A model generated the notes under the pieces. The model saw only the letters and a list, made by a program, of their open reading frames with translations. It ran no database searches and had not been told where the DNA came from. Of a stretch of 64,000 nucleotides of DNA, positions 57,980-64,000 are shown in pieces (positions within the stretch are counted from its first letter, which is position 1; the number at the start of each line of letters is the position of its first letter). The translations under genes were made by a program, and so were the position numbers. Where the stretch lies: NCBI GenBank assembly GCA_003313425.1, contig NHZP01000058.1, forward strand, positions 1 to 64,000, given 5' to 3'. The DNA comes from Pseudopyrenochaeta lycopersici. Lineage: Eukaryota > Ascomycota > Dothideomycetes > Pleosporales > Pseudopyrenochaetaceae.

Positions 57980-59712
57980 TTATATCTTCTTATATATCCT
58001 TTCTTACTAGTATTATTAAGTAAGTATTAAATAAACACTATTTACTCTTCTATAACTAATCTATTAATATATTTCTTATATAGCTATAGTCTTAAGATTA
58101 GGATTATCTATAACTTAATAAATAGCTATATTTCTTATAAACTTTTAGAAGAGATAGCCTTCTTATATAAAGAAATTTATTACTCTTTTTTTTATACTTA
58201 AAGTTATACTCTTATAAAGCCTTTAGGCTTCTTAAATCTTATTAAGAACTAAGTAATTACTTTAGACTTATTTAAGTATTACTTATCTAGTACCTTACTT
58301 ATCTTAGTAAGTAAAGTAAACTTAAGGTTAGTAATTACGTTTTTAATAAAATCTTTAAGGTTATCTTTAGTCTTATCTAGCTATTCTTATCCTTCTAGCT
58401 TTAGATAATGTAATAATATATTAGTAATAATATTCTTCTTTCTAGGAATATACTTAATATTAAAGTCCTAAGTAAGGATAGCTGTAAGCTACTTATTTTA
58501 GACTAACTTAGAGACGTTAAGTAAAAATCTATTAAGTTAATAAATAAGCGTCTAAGCGTCTATTTTAATAGTAAAATATTATCTATATAGCTAGGTTCTA
58601 AATTCTTTTAGCGCCTATAATACTACTTTATACTTAAGCTTTATTAAGTACTAGAGACTCTTAGCTTTTAACTATATTATACTTTTAAATTAATATAGGT
58701 ATCTCTTTCTATCTACTCTAATCTATTTAAGAGACGCGCTTATACTTTCTTTACTTATATCTACTACTATAAAAAGTATACCTTTATTCTTATAATTAAG
58801 ACTTACTAATACTAAAGCTAAAGTAATATATTACTTTAAGGTACTTATATCTTCTTATTAAGCCTCCTACTATATCTATTTAATACTAGTCCTTATTAAC
58901 TAGAATAGGGGCTTTGCGTGAATAGTAAAGCTAGGTACTTATATCTTATAGTAGACACAGATACTTATAAACGCTCTTACTTCTTTTATATTTCTATATT
59001 CTAGCTAATCTAGAATCTTAGCTACTTTATATTAATCTAGATATCTCCCTTATATAGTAACCTTATATCTAACTATCCCTAATCTAGAGACTCCCTAATA
59101 ATACTTCTTACTTAAAATTATAGCTCTAGCTCTTTCTATATTAGCTAGAGCCCTATCTAGCTATTAAATATATTCTAATATATATCTTCTTACTCTAAGA
59201 AATACTTCTTCTACTCTATAGTTAGTTTTAAGACTACTAGTAGTAATATTATTTATAAAAGGAATAGTATATAGCTAATAATCCTTTATAATCTTTATAA
59301 CTACTTACTAAAAGACTATAACTAAGTTAGTTACGCCTTAAACTATTATATAGTATTAAAGTAAACTAACTAGCGTATAAAAGGTAGTTATATCTCTACT
59401 ATCTAGATAAAGTATAATTTAGTTATATCCTAAGAATAGATTTATAAGAGATAAAATATAATATCTACTAAAAACGCTTAGAGAATTTATCTACTGTTAG
59501 AGGTAGATTAGCATCTCTAAGAGATACTATGTTTATCTTAATTAACCTAAGTATTATCTAATAACTCTTATCCTTCTTTTTAACTAGAAACTATAAGTTT
59601 CTATACTAACTAGTATATCTTTCTAGTACCCCTTAATTAAGTCTATTATTAAATATTATAACTACCTCTTCTTTAATAGCTTACGCTATTAAGAATAATT
59701 TTTCTTACTAAG
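57980..59712 (-). pseudogene. Gypsy D pol: RT and RNase H region
   Basis: The minus-strand frame from 59,712 reads NNRLNQGVLERY-type sequence (stop at Gln), FLVKKKDKSY and RDANLPLTVDKFSKR. It then reads PFINNI at 59262-59245, which stands for FIDDI, the YxDD-type catalytic box with both Asp now Asn. A following stretch YRVEEVFLRVRRYILEY fits the same fungal Gypsy lineage. It joins the part at 60,029-60,150 exactly once the solo LTR and one CTAAG are removed. RNase H should follow toward 58,000 but is hard to read. Confidence 0.8.
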
Positions 59713-60028
59713 TGTTGCAAACAACGCGCTGTGACCTGGGGTACGGTAGGCTCACGTGCGCGCTCACGTGCACGCTCACGTGCAAGCTGATGGGCAAGCT
59801 CACGCAGGAGACACCAGAAAGTAGACTCACGTGCGCGATCACGTGCGCGACGCGCTCGCGCACGCGTACACGCTGCTCACGCTCCTACCGTATAATGGCC
59901 CCTGTAATAGGCCGTGCTCAGCTCTCCTTTATATAGCTGGCTCTCCTAAAGCCTCCTAGATAAAACAGTGGTCCATCTCATAGATTACCTGGGTAACTGT
60001 TGCTAAGCTCTCCCTTTTTTCCTCCACA
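59713..60028 (-). repeat. Solo LTR, copy R (316 bp, inverted)
   Basis: Starts TGTTGCAAAC and ends CCTCCACA on the plus strand, i.e. the reverse complement of copy L. It is flanked by a perfect CTAAG duplication (59708-59712, 60029-60033). The RT frame of Gypsy D continues across it, proving a clean insertion. It is GC-rich with CACGTG-containing units and barely RIP-mutated. The open frame at 59712-59936 is a repeat shadow. Confidence 0.92.
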
Positions 60029-62917
60029 CTAAGCTTTATATTTAATAGTTTATATCTTATATAGAGGATATATATCTTTAATAATATATCCTATCTTAGA
60101 GAAAGTAAAAGTAATTACGCCTTCTCTATTTATTAATATTTTAATAAATAACTAAACTTCTAATTTTATTAACTTAGATCTAAACTTTTATAAGGATAGC
60201 CTTTCTAGTATTAATCTTATACTTTATAAGAATACTATATATCTATACTTAAAAAGGTAATTAAAAGGCCTTATATTAGGAAGTCTTAGACTTTTTCTTA
60301 AGAGTTATAGTTTAATAGTATATTACTTCTAATCCTTACACTTAAACTCCTTAATGTTTAATACTATAAAAATATCTATAGATTACACTTTATTAGCTAC
60401 TCTCTTATATAAGGTATTAACCTAACTATCTATATACTTCCTTCTCTTTTCTTATTACGCCTAATAGTTAAGTTTATATATAACTAAAAAGGACTCTAAT
60501 TCTTATATAGCTAAAAGATCCTTAGAGGCTCTAACTATATAGCTTATTACTTACTTTACTTATTCTTTAAATTACTACTTATTATTAGTTATAAAAATAA
60601 GTAAAAATTTACTAAATCTAATAAACGCTTTTATAAACTTAGCTTCTTAAATATACTTAACTTAAGTATAAGATAAATAAGATTCTAAACTAAAATATTA
60701 TCTTAGGTATCTTATACTTAAATCTAGATACTCCTCCCTAAAAAGAGTATCTACTATATATTTTCTTTATCTTTAGGAGTTAGTATATAGTCTTTTAGAT
60801 ATAGTAGAGTAGGATTAGAGGCTATAAAGATAGCGTTTCTATCTCTATTTTTAGAAATAATCTTATATATAATCCTTCTATATATATTATACTAAATTAA
60901 TAACTTTACTAAAGCGTACTAAGGTTTACCTAAAATTACTAATCTTATTAGGTTTTAAATAATCCTAAAGTAACTAATAATAGTTACCTCCTTTACTTTA
61001 ACTAGGACACTCTACGCAGTTCCTATAAAAGGATTAGTACTTCTATTTATAGTAACTACTCTGTCTTAATATAAGCTACTTTACTTATAGTCTTTATATA
61101 TAAGCTTTAATACCTTAGCTACACTATATCTTAAAAGGTTTATCTATACGCTAGTATTAATAAGATACTTTACTATATACTTATTAAATAAAGCCTAGTA
61201 GGTTAGAAGGTTATACTGTATATAAGCTATACCTATCTTCTTTTAAATTATTATAGCTTCTTATTTAGTAGGATTAACTAAAGCTTTATACTAAGTATTA
61301 TATATTCCTAGGGGCTTTATACCTGGTTTAGGTATTAAAAGTCTCTACTTAAATTAAGTTAAGCCTTAAATTTAGTCTTTTTCTAAGACTAATAGTCTCT
61401 AATTAATTTAATTTAACCTTTTCTTTATTAGAAAAATACCTCTAAATATCCTTAATAACTTAGGCGGACCTAGGGTTATATAGGGTAAGGTACTGTAGTG
61501 TTAGCTAATTAGGTTTTAGCAGGCCTTACTTAGCTAACCTAGTAATTACTAATTAGCTAGCTAGCCTAATACTTAACACTACAGCGTTTACGCTAGCTAA
61601 TAACGTAGTAGGCTTATTAATTACTTTTAATATATTTCTAACTTATTTTTAAAGCTAATGTTAGCTTATAAGATCCCTAAAAGTTATACTATATACCTCC
61701 TAACGCAGTATAGTAGTAGCGATATAGTTTAGATATAGACCTAGTAAATAATAGAGCTCTATGTTAGTAAGGCTATTATTTTAGTTCTTCTTTTTCTTAT
61801 TCTAACTAATAAATTTAAGCTTAGCTTTTAAATCTTAAAAGTTTCTATTATTATCTAGAGGCTATATTAGAGAGAATAGCTTATTATAGGCTTAACTAGC
61901 GAATAGAATTAGCTCTACTTATTTAAATTCTTTAATCTTTATTAGTTTAAATATAGTATTACTTTTTATAGTAAGTATATAATAGTCTTTAACTATAACT
62001 TACTTTAGTTACCTAGAATAAGGAGGTTTAGTAAGAGCTTACTTCTAAACGTTACTTTACCTAACTTTCTTAAGAACTAGATTTTTCCTAATATTCTAAC
62101 GCGTTTAAGAGTATGTTACTATATAAGTTAAGCTAGTATTTACTACTCTTTTCTTAAAAGTGCTAAAAATAATATCCTAAGGTATAACTTTATTAAGGGT
62201 AAAATACGCCTTAGTTAAGCCTCTTAGTAATATCCTAATATTCTAAAAGTTTAGAAGATCTTTAGCTAGGCTTATAGCTACCCTACTATATTTATCTTTT
62301 ATAATTATATTTATATTAGGACTAACTACCTTCTATTACTGCGCAGCTAGTAGTATAAGCTTTTAATATTAAGTAGGCCTTAAGTCTACTCTATTAAACT
62401 TCTCTAGATATACTACTAATACTAGCTAATTTAGAATATTATTAGTAACTCTATAATACTCCTGAATTTTCTATTTTAATTAATAGAGCTATAGCGTTTA
62501 GAGTATAGTTCCTTAGATTTATCTTAACCTCGTATATAAAAGTTTACATTAGTAAGTCTTATATCTAACTTCCCTATTCTACTTAAAGCTAATCTAGCTA
62601 AGATATAAAAGTAGCTAATATAGCTTATATTCTCTAGTAATATAACTAAGGAGGTTACACATATTATAAGTATTTTAATATTTACAACCTTAGATAGTAA
62701 TCGCGCCTTACTAAGGATTTAAGTTATAAGGAGCTGTTATTACGTAAGAGCTATTATTCCTTTCTAATAGTAGCTGCTTAGTATTATCTCTTAAGATAAC
62801 TTAGCTAATAAAGTACGCGTACGTAGCTAGGTTCCTTAGAATCTAACCTAGTTTAAAATAAACTATTATCTTATTAACTTTAGTTAGGCTAATCTTCTAG
62901 TTACTAAGGGCTAAAAT
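60029..62917 (-). pseudogene. Gypsy D upstream pol, protease and gag region
   Basis: The first 120 bp on the minus strand read NREGVITFTFSKIGYI, the segment before RT in this lineage. Beyond about 60,300 the sequence is too RIP-mutated for confident domain calls. Protease and gag are expected here from order alone. It holds a small dispersed repeat at 61493-61584. Confidence 0.45.
61493..61584. mobile_element. Small inverted-repeat element, copy 2 (92 bp)
   Basis: Ends CTGTAGTGTTA and TAACACTACAG are perfect 11-bp inverted repeats, and the interior is partly self-complementary (AGCTAATTAG / CTAATTAGCT). A diverged copy lies at 55931-56011. No clear target duplication. Possibly a miniature DNA element. 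Confidence 0.65.
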
Positions 62918-64000
62918 TGTTACGATCCAGAATATACTAAGGGACAACCGCCTTAAGAAGCCCTGCGGCCTGGTACGTGCGCTAGGCATAAGGCTGCACC
63001 TAGAAAGGAACACGTAACTTATTATAAGTCTTATAGTCTTAAGAATCTTATACGCTAATATCTAGTCTCTATAAAAGACTTTATAAGAATAATATAGTCT
63101 TATAAGACTCCTTATATATATAGATTATAGTAATAAACTTTTATAGCTTATTATATTTAACTTAATATTATACTCTATAGTATCGTAATACTAATACTAA
63201 TTATTTTTAACTTTTAATACTCTTTATAGAAGTACTCTCTTACTATCTTAGTATTAAACCCCCTCTATATAGTCTCTTACTCTATCTTAGAGAACTAACC
63301 TTATAATCTTATTAGTTATCTTTACTAATAGCTTTTAAGATTCTTTATACTTTAAATACTTTTAAGATAAGTAATACTTATATAGAAAACGCAGCCTACT
63401 CTATTACTAGGCTAAGTAACGCTATTACTAAACTAGACCTCTTATATAGAAATTAGTTTAATCTTAAAGAATAGCTACTTTAGTTTAACTTATTCTTTAA
63501 GTTTAATATAACTACTATAAATAATAATAACTAAGTAGTACTTATAATAAGCTATATAAGGAGCGAAGCTACTAAGTAGGTAAAGCCTTACTTAGTTAAG
63601 TACATAAGTAAAGAAACTAAACTAAAAGAGCTAATTATGATATTTAAAAATATAGGAGAATTTAAGACGTATATATAATAAGTGTTTAGACTACTAAATA
63701 AGACTACTATTATAGAACATAAAATCTAGAATATATAATAGACTTAGTCTACCGCTAATTACGGTAATAGGGTTTTAGGGTATACTAGATAAACTAACTA
63801 GAATAATAATACTCTAAAAACTATATATAAATAAGGCCTAAAGGTAGACGTCTAAACTAAGCTAATATGCTCTAGTATAGGTATTATAACGCTAGATAAC
63901 CTAATTAATAAAACTATCTAACTAGATATAGAGCTTTATAAGCTCTATATGCGACTTAGAGGATAATAATCTAAATAAATAAAAGAAGATAAGAAATTTA
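62918..64000 (+). mobile_element. Gypsy element E, 5' end, runs off the window
   Basis: An LTR-like start TGTTACGATCC at 62918 follows directly after relic D. The first 90 bp are little mutated, then heavy RIP. A gag frame follows. The LTR length cannot be set because the 3' copy is outside the window. Confidence 0.6.
63400..64000 (+). pseudogene. Gypsy E gag, partial
   Basis: A coherent plus-strand frame reads VVLIISYIRSEATK, ELIMIFKNIGEFKTYI, NYGNRVLGYT and, near the right edge, ITLDNLINKTIQLDIELY-type sequence with stops at expected Gln codons. This matches the capsid-to-linker part of fungal Gypsy Gag, in which a YIR-containing helix and an ALDNLI-type motif recur. TAG/TAA stops of the RIP type. 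It continues beyond the window. Confidence 0.65.

Larger units (their letters stand above)
53783..62917 (-). mobile_element. Gypsy element D relic (minus strand)
   Basis: The pol of a Ty3/Gypsy element reads on the minus strand, with RT at 59,712-59,050 and its upstream part at 60,150-60,029. Later domains occupy lower coordinates and protease/gag should lie above 60,200. Its own LTRs were not identified. It is interrupted by a solo LTR (59713-60028) and a hAT-type element (57498-57971). Heavily RIP-mutated. Confidence 0.7.

Noticed and set aside
53417..60028. A single 6.6-kb DNA transposon with 350-bp terminal inverted repeats
   Set aside because: The right copy has its own CTAAG duplication and lies within the Gypsy D RT frame, which continues on both sides; the copies have LTR-type TG...CA ends with a TATA box.

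Overview
The window looks like nuclear DNA of a filamentous ascomycete (Pezizomycotina). It contains a HET-domain gene, fungal-type Tc1/mariner, Fot1/pogo, hAT and chromodomain Ty3/Gypsy elements, and a 61-nt GT-AG intron. Most of the sequence carries the mark of repeat-induced point mutation (RIP). CpA and TpG are scarce, TAG/TAA stops stand where Gln or Trp is expected, and catalytic Asp and zinc-finger Cys/His have become Asn and Tyr. This is a transposon graveyard with almost no intact coding sequence.

Layout. 1-10.25 kb is a minus-strand Gypsy relic (A') split by a complete plus-strand Gypsy (A, 2369-8935, 205-bp LTRs, TSD TACAG). 10.56-12.5 kb is a Fot1-like transposase relic interrupted by a 468-bp solo-LTR-like element. 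12.66-16.9 kb holds two pogo-type elements of equal length, tail to tail. 17.4-18.5 kb is a RIP-mutated BTB/POZ gene. 18.5-24.4 kb is an island of near-normal composition with a truncated nucleoside-deoxyribosyltransferase-like fragment, a Tc1 element and a HET-domain gene broken by one stop.

From 24.4 kb to 53.4 kb the structure is a set of nested insertions. A Tc1-like relic is split by Gypsy B (25051-53313, 306-bp LTRs, TSD CTAAG). Gypsy B is split by Gypsy C (30812-51263, 139-bp LTRs, TSD TTAAA). Gypsy C contains a Tc1 element (37426-38777), a pogo element (40502-43095, itself carrying a second 468-bp solo-LTR-like copy) and a young pogo-type element (44763-47446). The last carries the only apparently intact gene here, a 636-aa transposase with one intron and a C-terminal SAP-like motif. 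Reading frames rejoin across several of these insertions when the insert and one target duplication are removed.

53.4-62.9 kb is a minus-strand Gypsy relic (D) with a solo LTR, a hAT-type miniature element and small dispersed repeats. From 62.9 kb a further plus-strand Gypsy (E) runs off the window.

No cellular pathway is encoded as a unit. The most unusual object is Gypsy C. With inserts removed it is about 13.8 kb, has very short LTRs and an over-long Gag frame with a C2H2-like finger, and carries a third, unrecognised frame of about 1,000 codons between pol and the 3' LTR. All protein-family calls come from reading motifs by eye; no database search was run.
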